A stretch of DNA of 64,000 bases, taken from the NCBI RefSeq assembly GCF_003014655.1, contig NZ_PYAT01000001.1, positions 310,001 through 374,000 of the forward strand, given 5' to 3'. Numbering within the stretch: position 1 is the first letter of the stretch; each line of letters begins with the position of its first letter. Made by a program: the position numbers and the translations under genes. Shown here piece after piece: positions 49,541 through 58,571 of the stretch. This DNA comes from Planomicrobium soli (GTDB lineage Bacteria > Bacillota > Bacilli > Bacillales_A > Planococcaceae). The notes below the pieces were generated by a model. That model searched no databases. It saw only the letters and a program-made list of their open reading frames with translations, and was not told the origin of the DNA.

Positions 49541-50434
49541 CTAAGCCCTTGGATGTGAATTCAAATAGGTTTTTCTTAAGTGTTCTTTTGTCACATGGGT
49601 ATATACCTGCGTCGAGCTTAAGTGCGAATGCCCCAACAATTCTTGGACAGTGCGCATGTCCGCTCCATTATTTAACAAATGTGTGGCAAACGTATGCCGG
49701 ATCATATGTGGGTAGATAACAGAATTGACCGAAGCTTTTTTCATGCATTCGTTCAAAATATGCCGGATGCCTCTGTCGGTAAGTGCTTCGCCCCGATTAT
49801 TGACGAACAAGCTTTCATGATCCTGTTTTTTCATAAACTTAGGACGAGCTTCTTCAATATAATGTTCCAAAGCTTCATGGGCAAACTGTCCGTATGGTAT
49901 GTAGCGTTCCTTCCTGCCTTTTCCCATCACCTTGACAATCTGCATGCGGCGATCCAAATCCTGCATCCGGATATTAACGCATTCGCTTACCCGCATGCCG
50001 GTAGCATAAAGCAATTCCAGTAAAGCCATATTCCGGATAGAAAGTTTGTCTTCTCCTTGTACCGATTTAAAAAGCACATCTAATTCTTCTTCATAAAAAA
50101 ACTGCGGAAGCCGTTCTTCTTTTTTGGGGTGGTAAAGTGAACGGAATGCCGCTTCGCTTAAACCGAATTCACGGCTGCCATACCGGAAGAAAGAGCGGAT
50201 CGCGGATATTTTTCTCGATATTGTTGTTCTGGACAATTTTGCTTCATATAATTTCGTCACATAATTCCTGGCATGAAGGTATTCGACTTCCCTTAAACTT
50301 TGAATGCCTTCTTCATTTAAAAAAAGAAAAAAACCCGCCAAATCTTGTTCATAGTGGTGGACCGTGTGTTCGGAATAATTTTTTTCAAGTTGAATATACG
50401 TCATAAAAGATCGAAGCATGTCTTCTTTCTCCAT
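49541..50434 (-). CDS. xerC: Tyrosine recombinase XerC (CodV)
   Basis: 297-residue site-specific recombinase that resolves chromosome dimers at dif. N-terminal SAM-like domain (about 1-90), catalytic residues Arg in ATGMRVSE, His/Arg in HMIRHTFATHL, His in LGHSHLSSTQ and Tyr in VYTHV. The ATG at 50434 follows AAGGTGG by 7 nt. The earlier in-frame ATG has no ribosome site. Heads the xerC-hslV-hslU-codY operon. Confidence 0.96.
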   Translation of the reverse strand: MEKEDMLRSFMTYIQLEKNYSEHTVHHYEQDLAGFFLFLNEEGIQSLREVEYLHARNYVTKLYEAKLSRTTISRKISAIRSFFRYGSREFGLSEAAFRSLYHPKKEERLPQFFYEEELDVLFKSVQGEDKLSIRNMALLELLYATGMRVSECVNIRMQDLDRRMQIVKVMGKGRKERYIPYGQFAHEALEHYIEEARPKFMKKQDHESLFVNNRGEALTDRGIRHILNECMKKASVNSVIYPHMIRHTFATHLLNNGADMRTVQELLGHSHLSSTQVYTHVTKEHLRKTYLNSHPRA

Positions 50435-50472
50435 AACATGGCCACCTTTCCACATATCCAAAAGCCTCTAAA

Positions 50473-50501
50473 TTATAACAATATTCAGTGCTATTTTCAT
50501 A
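50473..50501 (-). promoter_or_regulatory. Probable promoter of xerC-hslVU-codY
   Basis: Minus strand extended -10 TGTTATAAT (hexamer 50473-50478) with 17-bp spacing to ATGAAA (50496-50501), about 38 bp before the xerC start. Confidence 0.55.
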
Positions 50502-50650
50502 GCATTTTACATTGAGACAAATACTGGTCTAAAGCCTTTTTTAATCTTCTTCAATTATATACTGTTTCACACCATTACAAACTTCCGCAAGCGATCCGTG
50601 GGCAGCACTTGCAAAAATCAGAATAAAGATACTTTCACAAATGCATCCGT

Positions 50651-50908
50651 TCAGTCGGCCAGAGCATTCGAATAACGTCTGTCTAATTCTGCCTGTATCT
50701 GAACAAGCATTGAGTTGCTTAGCTTACCTGCTTTACCTTTATATAAATCATACAGCCCTTCGAATGGAACGGTTTTAAAATACGCCGCAAAAAAGTCATC
50801 AGTCAAATTGTATTCTGCGATGCTTACTCCTGTAATGTTTGCGATGTTTGTCAGCATATTAGTATCTTCCATTGTAAGACCGTCCCTTTTCTCTAGTGTA
50901 AACTTCAT
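50651..50908 (-). CDS. Small protein of unknown function
   Basis: 85 residues, acidic N-terminal half, no membrane segment, no motif I recognise. It reads MKFTLEKRDGLTMEDTNMLT at the start and has a hydrophobic/aromatic middle (DDFFAAYFKTVPFEGLYDLY). It is judged real because AAAGGAG stands 9 nt before the ATG and codon use resembles its neighbours. It lies alone between trmFO and xerC, with a hairpin on the trmFO side. In B. subtilis, trmFO and xerC (codV) are adjacent, so this is an insertion relative to that order. Confidence 0.7.
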   Translation of the reverse strand: MKFTLEKRDGLTMEDTNMLTNIANITGVSIAEYNLTDDFFAAYFKTVPFEGLYDLYKGKAGKLSNSMLVQIQAELDRRYSNALAD

Positions 50909-51152
50909 TGTAATAACTCCTTTTTGCTTCTTGGGTGTATAGGCATGACATATTTTTAATATTTAACAATTCCTACAAATAGTAATAATGCCACATATCT
51001 TAGATTTGTACCATATAAATATATTCGATCTGTTGAATTTATCTCTTTTTTAAAAAATAATTATTCCCTACATCCATCGGCATAGGTGAAAAAGTCTTGG
51101 TTGAAACTTTCTCTTGTCTAAACTAACCCAATAGTTTCAACACGATGTGAAC
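50909..51152. other. Gap between trmFO terminator and the small gene
   Basis: AT-rich and without a gene. It contains a 9-bp inverted repeat GTTGAAACT (51100-51108)/AGTTTCAAC (51133-51141) with a 24-nt loop. No convincing promoter hexamers were found for the small gene. Confidence 0.6.
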
Positions 51153-51193
51153 AAGAAAAACCCACAATAGAAATTAATCCATTGTGGGTTTCT
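51153..51193 (-). terminator. trmFO terminator
   Basis: Perfect 11-bp stem AAACCCACAAT/ATTGTGGGTTT with a 12-nt loop and T-rich tail on the minus strand. Confidence 0.85.
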
Positions 51194-51275
51194 TAATTCT
51201 GCAGGCAGTCCCAAATAAACTTTCGAAACCTTTTTGAATCCCTAAATTCAAAAAACATTTAGAGACGTTTATCAA

Positions 51276-52586
51276 TTAAACAGTCACTGTATTCATGTAA
51301 TTTTGAATTGCAGATAATGCACGTTCAGCATGGCGCTCTGCGCGCTCTTGCTTAGATTTGATGCGTTCTCCCAAATCCGGGAACAGACCGAAGTTAACAT
51401 TCATCGGCTGGAAGTTCTTGCTGTCCGCTTCGGTGATATAGCGGGCCATGCTTCCAAGCGCAGTTTCCGCCGGCAAAATAACCTGGTCTTCGCCAAGCGC
51501 CAATTTCGCAGCGTTGATGCCAGCTAGGAGGCCGCTTCCTGCAGATTCCACGTAGCCTTCAACACCTGTCATTTGGCCAGCAAAGAATATATTTGAGTTT
51601 GCTTTCAATTGGTATGTCGGCTTTAATACACGCGGTGAATTGATAAATGTGTTGCGGTGCATTACGCCATAACGGACGATTTCCACATTTTCTAGGCCTG
51701 GAATCAATTTCAGCACTTCTTTTTGAGGTCCCCACTTTAGATGCGTTTGGAAACCGACAATATTGTAAAGCGTTCCTGCCGCATCATCTTGGCGAAGTTG
51801 AACAACAGCGTATGGCCGTTTGCCCGTTTTCGGATCTTCCAAACCGACTGGTTTCATCGGACCAAAAGTTAACGTCTTTTCGCCTCTTGCCGCCATCACT
51901 TCAACCGGCATACAGCCTTCAAAGTAAATTTCTTTTTCAAACTCTTTTAACGGCACTACTTCCGCTTCGACTAGCGCTGTATGGAACCTTTTGAATTCTT
52001 CTTCCGTCATCGGGCAGTTCAAGTAAGCTGCTTCGCCTTTGTCATAACGGGATTTTAAATAAACCTTGTCCATATCGATGCTGTCTTTTTCCACAATCGG
52101 CGCAGCCGCATCGTAGAAGTATAGGTATTCTTCGCCGGTCAGCTCACGAACTTTTTCTGCAAGGGCCGGTGAAGTCAACGGACCAGTGGCAATGATCGTA
52201 ATGCCTTCCGGTATTTCCGTCACTTCTTCGTTGATCACTTCCACAAGGGGATGGTTGCGTACTTTATCGGTCACAGCTTGTGCAAATTCGTGACGGTCTA
52301 CCGCCAAAGCGCCGCCCGCTGGTACAGAAGCTTTATCAGCCGCTTCAATAATAACAGAATCCAGCTGGCGCATTTCTTCCTTGATAACGCCAACAGCGTT
52401 TGTCAGCGAATTTGCGCGAAGCGAATTGCTGCAAACCAATTCCGCAAACTTGTCAGTATGATGCGCCGGTGTTTGTTTGACCGGGCGCATCTCATAAAGG
52501 CGGACCTTTACGCCGCGTTTGGCGATTTGCCATGCTGCTTCACTTCCAGCAAGACCTGCCCCAATTACATTTACAATTTTCTCCAT
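51276..52586 (-). CDS. trmFO: tRNA (m5U54) methyltransferase TrmFO
   Basis: Folate- and FAD-dependent enzyme that makes ribothymidine 54 in tRNA. 436 residues with FAD-binding [18 protein letters not shown] at the start, [20 protein letters not shown] (about 50) and the C-terminal [20 protein letters not shown] (about 335). It lies between topA and xerC in the usual order. ATG at 52586. Confidence 0.97.
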   Translation of the reverse strand: MEKIVNVIGAGLAGSEAAWQIAKRGVKVRLYEMRPVKQTPAHHTDKFAELVCSNSLRANSLTNAVGVIKEEMRQLDSVIIEAADKASVPAGGALAVDRHEFAQAVTDKVRNHPLVEVINEEVTEIPEGITIIATGPLTSPALAEKVRELTGEEYLYFYDAAAPIVEKDSIDMDKVYLKSRYDKGEAAYLNCPMTEEEFKRFHTALVEAEVVPLKEFEKEIYFEGCMPVEVMAARGEKTLTFGPMKPVGLEDPKTGKRPYAVVQLRQDDAAGTLYNIVGFQTHLKWGPQKEVLKLIPGLENVEIVRYGVMHRNTFINSPRVLKPTYQLKANSNIFFAGQMTGVEGYVESAGSGLLAGINAAKLALGEDQVILPAETALGSMARYITEADSKNFQPMNVNFGLFPDLGERIKSKQERAERHAERALSAIQNYMNTVTV

Positions 52587-52605
52587 CTTTTAACACCTCT
52601 ATAAA

Positions 52606-54675
52606 TTATTGAACTTCTTCTTCGTAATCGCAACTTACGCAATTGATTTGAACGCCTTTTTTGACTTTCTTTTCAACCAACAATTGGCTGCATTTCGGAC
52701 ATGGCCGTTCGATCGGTTTGTCCCACGAGACAAAATCGCATTCCGGATAGCGTTCGCATCCGTAAAAGAGGCGCTTCTTCTTGCTTTTCCGTTCGACGAT
52801 CTCGCCTTCTTTACATGTCGGGCAAGTAACACCGATATGCTTGACGATTGCCTTTGTGTTTCGGCATTCCGGAAAATTACTGCAAGCCATGAATTTCCCG
52901 TAACGCCCTAATTTAAAGACCATCGGAGATTCGCAAATTTCGCAATCTTCTCCTGCAGGCTCATCTTTGATTTGCACTTTCTCCATTTCACTTTCGGCTA
53001 CTTCAAGGGACTTTTCGAATTCCTGGAAAAACGCATCAATTATGGCTCTCCAATCGATTTCGCCTTCCTCGATGCTGTCAAGATCATGTTCCATTTTCGC
53101 CGTGAACTCAATATTCAAGATATCCGGGAAAAATTCAGAAACAAGTTGATGGACGATTTCCCCGAGTTCAGTCGGCATAAAGCGTTTGGCATCAAGAGTG
53201 ACGTATCCACGCTTTTGGATAGTATCAAGAGTTGGCGCGTATGTTGAAGGGCGGCCTATGCCCAGTTCTTCCAATGTCCGGACAAGCCGTGCTTCCGTAA
53301 AGCGCGGAGGCGGCTGGGTAAAATGCTGTTTCGGTACTATATCCACAGCTTTAACCTTATCACCTTCATTCATCTCAGGCAAAATATTTTCTTTTTCATC
53401 CGTTTGGTCATCAGTACCTTCAACATAAAGCTTCATGAAACCTGGAAACTTCACTTGAGAACCGTTTGCCCGGAAAACCGCTTCACCGCTTTGCAATTCA
53501 GCCATTACCGTATCCATTACTGCTGGAGCCATCTGGCTTGCGATAAATCGTTCCCATATCAATTTATACAACCGGTATAAATCGCGTGACAAAATTTCTT
53601 TCAAAGATTCAGGCGTGCGGTAGACACTTGTTGGGCGGACCGCTTCGTGAGCATCTTGTGATGAGGAAGATTGTTTACCGGCTGTCGCTTTAGTTGCATA
53701 TGCTTCACCATACTGTCCCAATATAAATTCAAGGGCGTCTTTTTTGGCTGTATCCGAAATACGGGTGGAGTCAGTTCGCATGTACGTGATCAATCCTGTA
53801 ATGCCTTCTTTTCCGACCGAGATTCCTTCGTATAGCTGCTGCGCTAGCATCATCGTCTTTTTAGCACGGAAATTTAGTTTACGGGCTGCTTCCTGTTGAA
53901 GGGATGAGGTTGTAAAAGAAGGGGAAGGATTTCTCTTTCTTTCTTTTTTCACCACGCGGTTTACCGTGAAGTCTTTGCCATTCATTGAAGCCATTACTGC
54001 TTTAACGTCTTCTTCGGTGTTCAGCTTTGTTTTTTCTTCGGTGCTGCCGTAAAACTGGGCTTCAAACTTTTTCTTCGTTTTTTCAAATAGCCCTGTAATA
54101 GACCAGTATTCCTCAGGCTCGAAACTTTTAATTTCATTTTCCCGATCGATAATCAAACGGAGCGCTACAGATTGAACACGGCCAGCAGACAAGCCTTTTT
54201 TAACTTTTTTCCATAACAGCGGGCTGATGCTGTAGCCCACTAGGCGGTCAAGTATCCTGCGTGCTTGTTGAGCATCAACAAGGTCCATATCAATTTGACG
54301 CGGATGTTTAAAAGATTCTTTTATCGCGTCTTTGGTAATTTCGTTGAAAACAACGCGGCAGTCTGAATCTTGGTCAATCCCAAGTGCCGTAGCTAAATGC
54401 CATGCAATCGCTTCCCCTTCTCTGTCAGGGTCAGCTGCGAGAAAAACTTTTTTTGCCTTTTTCGCTTCTTTTTTCAAATCTTGTAAAATAGGGCCTTTTC
54501 CTCTGATGGTTATATAACGAGGCTCATAATTGTTTTCAACATCTACTGCCATTTGGCTCCGTGGAAGATCACGGAGATGCCCGAGCGATGCACGAACTTT
54601 ATATTTCTTCCCTAAATACCTTTCAATTGTTTTCGCCTTTGCCGGCGATTCAACAATCACTAAAAAATCCGACAT
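52606..54675 (-). CDS. topA: DNA topoisomerase I
   Basis: 689-residue type IA topoisomerase relaxing negative supercoils. Toprim domain at the N-terminus ([33 protein letters not shown] about 80), active-site Tyr in [14 protein letters not shown] (about 300) and three C-terminal Cys4 zinc fingers (CEIC...C, CPTCKEGE...C, CPKCSQLL...C). ATG at 54675 with GAGGAATA upstream. It sits between dprA and trmFO as in B. subtilis. Confidence 0.98.
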   Translation of the reverse strand: MSDFLVIVESPAKAKTIERYLGKKYKVRASLGHLRDLPRSQMAVDVENNYEPRYITIRGKGPILQDLKKEAKKAKKVFLAADPDREGEAIAWHLATALGIDQDSDCRVVFNEITKDAIKESFKHPRQIDMDLVDAQQARRILDRLVGYSISPLLWKKVKKGLSAGRVQSVALRLIIDRENEIKSFEPEEYWSITGLFEKTKKKFEAQFYGSTEEKTKLNTEEDVKAVMASMNGKDFTVNRVVKKERKRNPSPSFTTSSLQQEAARKLNFRAKKTMMLAQQLYEGISVGKEGITGLITYMRTDSTRISDTAKKDALEFILGQYGEAYATKATAGKQSSSSQDAHEAVRPTSVYRTPESLKEILSRDLYRLYKLIWERFIASQMAPAVMDTVMAELQSGEAVFRANGSQVKFPGFMKLYVEGTDDQTDEKENILPEMNEGDKVKAVDIVPKQHFTQPPPRFTEARLVRTLEELGIGRPSTYAPTLDTIQKRGYVTLDAKRFMPTELGEIVHQLVSEFFPDILNIEFTAKMEHDLDSIEEGEIDWRAIIDAFFQEFEKSLEVAESEMEKVQIKDEPAGEDCEICESPMVFKLGRYGKFMACSNFPECRNTKAIVKHIGVTCPTCKEGEIVERKSKKKRLFYGCERYPECDFVSWDKPIERPCPKCSQLLVEKKVKKGVQINCVSCDYEEEVQ

Positions 54676-54787
54676 GAATATTCCTCCTCATAGAGGTTTC
54701 TTAAAACTATAGACTGTATAAATAAGAATTACCTGTGCAAAATGTATAACAGTTTTTCCCTTAATGCAAGGCTTTTAGTTTTAAGAA

Positions 54788-55681
54788 CTAGTTTTTAGAA
54801 ACTAGTTGCCTGTATTCTTCAAGCACTTGCCAACCGTTCCAGACAGGTTTTGCGCCTTCTGAAATCAATTTATGCGGCCCTTCTGAAAGCGGGGAGAAAA
54901 TATTTCCAGGCACTGCGAAAATATCTTTTCCATGCTCTATGGCATGATCGACCGTGCTCCATGTACCGCTCTTTGTTTGCGCTTCGGTTACTACAATGCC
55001 ACGCGACAATCCGCTGATAATCCGGTTCCGCATGGGGAAGTTCCACTTTTTCGGAGGCATATAAGGCGGATATTCGGTGATAATTAAATGATTTTCTTCT
55101 ATTATATTATGCAAGTTTAAGTTCTCTTTTGGGTAAGGATGCAAAAACCCGCTGCCCGTTACCGCAATTGTCGAACCGCCAAAAGTAATTGCCGTTTCAT
55201 GCGCCATGGCATCTGCACCTTTCGCCAAACCGCTTATGATAACGAAATTATTCTCTACAACAGGAGGAACAATGAGTTCCATCGCATTTCGCGAATAGCT
55301 CGTCGCTTTTCGCGAACCGATAATCGCGAGCCGATCGGGATTATCTAATAAATTTGTCTTACCTTTTGCGTAAAGAATGGCTGGCGGGTCAAATAATTCG
55401 AGTAGGCTTTTGGGGTATAGAGGATGGAGATAGGATATGGGGATAATCTTATGTTTTTCGTAAACTGCTTCAAAGGGGATTTTCAAAGAATCAGCGTAAG
55501 CTGTTTTCAACTGCTGGGCGGAAGCTGCGGAAATTAGTAGTTTTTGTGAAAGTTGCTGAGCAGATTGCTCGTGCAGGCGTTCAAGCTGCAAATCTTTTTC
55601 CAAAAGCAAATTCAGTTTGTTGAGCGGTTTCGGATAAACATAGTGCAAAGCAAGCAGGCGCTGTAGAAATTTTTTACTCAT
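54788..55681 (-). CDS. dprA: DNA-processing protein DprA (Smf)
   Basis: 297 residues. Loads RecA on incoming single strands in natural transformation. Rossmann-like core with IIGSRKATSYSRNAMELI (about 105), SGLAKGADAMAHETAI (about 133) and FPMRNRIISGLS (about 200). No C-terminal winged helix. The ATG at 55681 (MSKKFLQRLL) follows ATGGAGGAA. The longer frame to 55726 lacks a site. A weak AACTAGTTT/AAACTAGTT hairpin overlaps its stop. The expected upstream sucCD is replaced by the prophage. Confidence 0.95.
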   Translation of the reverse strand: MSKKFLQRLLALHYVYPKPLNKLNLLLEKDLQLERLHEQSAQQLSQKLLISAASAQQLKTAYADSLKIPFEAVYEKHKIIPISYLHPLYPKSLLELFDPPAILYAKGKTNLLDNPDRLAIIGSRKATSYSRNAMELIVPPVVENNFVIISGLAKGADAMAHETAITFGGSTIAVTGSGFLHPYPKENLNLHNIIEENHLIITEYPPYMPPKKWNFPMRNRIISGLSRGIVVTEAQTKSGTWSTVDHAIEHGKDIFAVPGNIFSPLSEGPHKLISEGAKPVWNGWQVLEEYRQLVSKN

Positions 55682-56081
55682 TCGATTCCTCCATTCTCTT
55701 ATAAGAAGCAGCCATGAAAGGGGCACTCCTATGCTTATACTAATAGGGTATACACATATTGTAAATACATTTTAATTTTTGTTTACCCAAAATTTTTGCA
55801 AAACAAAAAAGCTCGAAACGTTAATATATCAACGTTTCGAGACTAGTTTTAGGATTAATGAGTTTTACAAGCGTCGTAAGAATGCCGAATTTCGCCACTT
55901 TTCGCCGTTCAATCTTTCCTCTAGAAAAATGAGTTTCTTCTATATAATATAGTCGTTTTACATGTTCACTACTTCGCAAAACAGTTTTTCTCCTGTGCGA
56001 GTTTATGTGCGAGTTGAAAAAATGAAACGTTTTGACAGAATCTCCGTATATAAGGAATTACATATTAGAATGGAGAATCCG
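55682..56081. other. Gap between dprA and the plus-strand phage gene
   Basis: Host-prophage junction. It contains the junction hairpin (55803-55841), an isolated -10-like TATAAT (55943-55948, plus strand) and two copies of TGTGCGAGTT separated by TA (55994-56003, 56006-56015). An in-frame upstream extension of the next gene (ATG at 56022) is possible. No attachment-site repeat could be confirmed because the other prophage end is outside. Confidence 0.6.
55803..55841. terminator. Hairpin at the prophage-host junction
   Basis: Perfect 11-bp stem CTCGAAACGTT/AACGTTTCGAG with an 8-nt loop and six T on the minus-strand side. It would insulate dprA from prophage transcription. Confidence 0.75.
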
Positions 56082-56414
56082 ATGAAACGTTTTCCAACTG
56101 TAGGAGAAGCCAAGAAAGAAATTGAATCCTTACAATCTTTTATTATGTTAGCTGAAGCCTATCCAGAAGAAACGATTGAACAACAAATCATTAAATTGTA
56201 TGCCTATACCGGTAGCATTAAAGAAGTTGTCTCCGAAATAAACATTGAGCGCACCAAGCAACAATTAGAACTGATTGATAATACTTTTGTGAGTGAAGTG
56301 ATTCAAAGCAAGCCAGCAGATCCATTGCATAAATTGCTGCGTTCCAATTATATGAGCAAAACCAAGCACAACCGAAAGAAAAATCCGGATAAAGGACAAC
56401 GTATGTATATATAA
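56082..56414 (+). CDS. Small phage-borne protein, possible HTH
   Basis: 110-residue hypothetical protein and the only convincing plus-strand gene. The ATG at 56082 has TGGAG 6 nt upstream. An in-frame ATG at 56022 begins with the same twelve bases (ATGAAACGTTTT), giving a doubled MKRF. Residues about 33-52 (EQQIIKLYAYTGSIKEVVSE) look like a helix-turn-helix. The C-terminus is basic (SKTKHNRKKNPDKGQR), suiting nucleic-acid binding. It ends in its own terminator. Function is unknown; a phage regulator is a guess from shape and position. Confidence 0.65.
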   Translation: MKRFPTVGEAKKEIESLQSFIMLAEAYPEETIEQQIIKLYAYTGSIKEVVSEINIERTKQQLELIDNTFVSEVIQSKPADPLHKLLRSNYMSKTKHNRKKNPDKGQRMYI

Positions 56415-56420
56415 ATGAAC

Positions 56421-56453
56421 AAGCCCTCTTCTCGATAAGAGAAAAGGGCTTTA
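56421..56453 (+). terminator. Terminator of the plus-strand phage gene
   Basis: 13-bp stem with one mismatch, AAGCCCTCTTCTC/GAGAAAAGGGCTT, seven bp after the stop. The tail is only weakly T-rich. Confidence 0.7.
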
Positions 56454-56523
56454 AATCTTGAAAAAGCTTATACATCATAACTGTTTAGACCTTAACAATT
56501 GGCTAGCTACTTTATGGACCGCT

Positions 56524-57162
56524 TTAAGAAATATTATCCTCGCTAGATAGTTTTCTTGTTTTTCTATGAAGTATAGCCTCGGTTAAACCATTTAATGGTC
56601 CACCGACAGTTCTGTTTAACATATACTTAGGATCAAAATAGTTGATGTACTCGTTTTCGAAACTTTGAAAGTCATCAGTTACATAGGCAAATACTCTAGT
56701 AGTATCATAGGCCCTGAAACTGTCTATTGATAAAATTGAGTCGTCTATTCCTCCGAATATTAAACGGTCGAATTGTTTTTGTGCACTCCAATGCACTCTG
56801 AGACGTCTTGTTATATCTCCACTTATACCGATATATACTTGAGAGTATGCATCCAGTACCATGACATAGTATCCAGGAGAACCTTTTAAAAGAGAAAGGT
56901 CGGTAAATTCTTCAAATACTTTAGTTTTATTGAGAAAACGCATAAGTTCTTCGTTAAATTCCTGTTTAGACAATGAATTATAATACTGTATATTCAAGTC
57001 AAAGTTCTCAAAGCAGTTTTTTGTATGCGATTTTATATATGATTCAGGGTAAATCTCTCCTGTACCAAATGAGCTTTTATTGTTTACTCTTATATAATTC
57101 TCTCTTGTCATTTTTAATCCACCGGATTTTTCCATGATATTTAGACCTAAATGTTGTGGCAT
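56524..57162 (-). CDS. GIY-YIG nuclease family protein
   Basis: 212 residues. The N-terminal ~90 residues are unrecognised. A GIY-YIG nuclease domain follows (about 95-180): GYY at 97-99, YIG at 110-112, with catalytic-type Arg in GDITRRLRVHW and a later Glu in FENEYINYF. Such proteins cut DNA and occur in phages as homing or accessory nucleases. The start is ATG 57162 (GGGGAG upstream); ATG 57111 (GGTGG upstream) is an alternative. It lies beyond the late terminator, so it is probably expressed separately from the lysis genes, possibly also in the lysogen. Confidence 0.75.
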   Translation of the reverse strand: MPQHLGLNIMEKSGGLKMTRENYIRVNNKSSFGTGEIYPESYIKSHTKNCFENFDLNIQYYNSLSKQEFNEELMRFLNKTKVFEEFTDLSLLKGSPGYYVMVLDAYSQVYIGISGDITRRLRVHWSAQKQFDRLIFGGIDDSILSIDSFRAYDTTRVFAYVTDDFQSFENEYINYFDPKYMLNRTVGGPLNGLTEAILHRKTRKLSSEDNIS

Positions 57163-57271
57163 AATTTATTCTCCCCGCACCATATTTTCCATATTATACC
57201 TTATCCTGGTTTAAGAATGTGAAGTAAGAAGTATTAATTAACATTATAAGGAGTATTATTCATTACTAATC

Positions 57272-57308
57272 GAAAAAAAGCCCTTTACCAGTTAAGGTAG
57301 AGGGCTTT
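57272..57308 (-). terminator. Late-operon terminator after the amidase
   Basis: Stem of about 11 bp AGCCCTTTACC/GGTAGAGGGCT with one wobble, 6-nt loop and seven T on the minus strand, directly after the amidase stop. Confidence 0.9.
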
Positions 57309-57310
57309 GC

Positions 57311-58300
57311 TTATACTTGTTTATATTCGATGTTTTTCTTTCCAGACTTTATAGCTTTCTCTAATTCTTGAACCATGCCCGTTAATTGACTATAAGCATT
57401 TACTTGTTTGCCCTCAACAGAGACACGATAGACCGGTGCCTTTGGTTTAGCTACAGCTGCTTTCTTAGCTTCCTCCGCAGCCTTTTTATCTACTTCTACT
57501 TTTTTGACGGCATTTACTTCTGCAGTCAATTTGCTAAGTGTCGCTTTGCCGGCAATCCCATCTATCACAAGATTAAATTTCTTTTGAAACCATCTAACTC
57601 CAGCTTCTGTACCGTTTCCGAAAATCCCGTCTACCGTTAAATTCGGATTGTATCCCAGAAAGTTAATCATGTCTTGAATAATTTCAATCGGTTTGCCTTT
57701 ATCACCGTTCATCCAGTAATCTTTGCTCACTTGTGCCACCTTCACTTTCGTTCTTTTGAATTCCGCTTCTATCTTATCTCTGAAAGGTTTAAATGTACCG
57801 TATTTATTTAGGATCAACTGCGGGCAGTATTTGCCACTCCAATATTGATGCGGTCGCACCCATTCAATAGGTAAGTTCATTTCCTTCATTAGATATGCAT
57901 ACAGAGCTATAGCGTTCTCTTCGATTTTTTGTCTGTCCGCCCCTTGGTGCATACACTTCTCAAAACCAATGGTGTTCCTATTACCGGAATTAAGCCCCCA
58001 ACCATCACCACAATGATAAGCAGGCTCGTCAAAAGGTAGATGTTGAATGATAAAATCTTCATCAAGGGCTCCATGCCAGGAAATGTGTGTTGTATCTTTT
58101 ACAGGGAGCTTGCCCCAGTTATGAAGTAATTTGTTATGGGCTTTCGCATCTGCCCCTCTCCCTGGGTTTCCAGTGTCATGATCGGTAATGCCTCTTGCTT
58201 TCATCGGAATGCCTGGACGTATTTTAGGATTTCCTTTTGGTACAATATCTACAATCACTGTAGCATGTCCTATTTTCATTCCATGTGGCAGGAACCGCAT
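57311..58300 (-). CDS. Phage endolysin: N-acetylmuramoyl-L-alanine amidase
   Basis: 329 residues. The Amidase_2 domain (about 15-170) has zinc ligands His41 (ITDHDTGN), His151 and Cys159 (PHQYWSGKYCP). A peptidoglycan-binding helical domain follows at about 200-260 (IEIIQDMINFLGYNPNL, DGIFGNGTEAGVRWFQ), then a Lys/Ala linker and a C-terminal XlyA-like wall-binding segment. It cleaves the glycan-peptide bond at lysis. The ATG overlaps the holin stop by 1 nt (TAATG) with AAGGAGG upstream. Confidence 0.93.
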   Translation of the reverse strand: MRFLPHGMKIGHATVIVDIVPKGNPKIRPGIPMKARGITDHDTGNPGRGADAKAHNKLLHNWGKLPVKDTTHISWHGALDEDFIIQHLPFDEPAYHCGDGWGLNSGNRNTIGFEKCMHQGADRQKIEENAIALYAYLMKEMNLPIEWVRPHQYWSGKYCPQLILNKYGTFKPFRDKIEAEFKRTKVKVAQVSKDYWMNGDKGKPIEIIQDMINFLGYNPNLTVDGIFGNGTEAGVRWFQKKFNLVIDGIAGKATLSKLTAEVNAVKKVEVDKKAAEEAKKAAVAKPKAPVYRVSVEGKQVNAYSQLTGMVQELEKAIKSGKKNIEYKQV

Positions 58301-58569
58301 TATTCATCTCCTCCTTTTGGTTTGTTTTCTCGTTGTTTGACAACCTCATATAATCCTGTTGCCGCAAGTCCAGCTAATCCACCGGCCCATAATCGATTAA
58401 TGGAATCGAGATCCGTGAACGGGAACGCTGCCAATCCAATTATGAGGCCGACCAGGAACGCAAGCACGGATATAAAATTGACCCGCAAGTCCACCGTCTT
58501 TTTAATCATCTCTACTAATGCGGTGATAATAGGAACTAAAATTGACGCAAATATCAACACTGCTGCCAT
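58300..58569 (-). CDS. Small holin-type membrane protein
   Basis: 89 residues with three hydrophobic segments (AAVLIFASILVPIITALVEM; VLAFLVGLIIGLAAF; AGGLAGLAATGLYEVV) and a charged tail, a class I holin layout. It sits immediately upstream of the endolysin. The start is ATG 58569, nine nt after GGAGGA; an upstream GTG falls in the ribosome site. The exact holin family is not certain. Confidence 0.8.
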   Translation of the reverse strand: MAAVLIFASILVPIITALVEMIKKTVDLRVNFISVLAFLVGLIIGLAAFPFTDLDSINRLWAGGLAGLAATGLYEVVKQRENKPKGGDE

Positions 58570-58571
58570 GT

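Noticed and set aside
49541..50434. XerC as the prophage integrase
   Set aside because: It is the conserved host recombinase in the codV-clpQ-clpY-codY operon, 5 kb from the prophage and separated by topA, trmFO and dprA.
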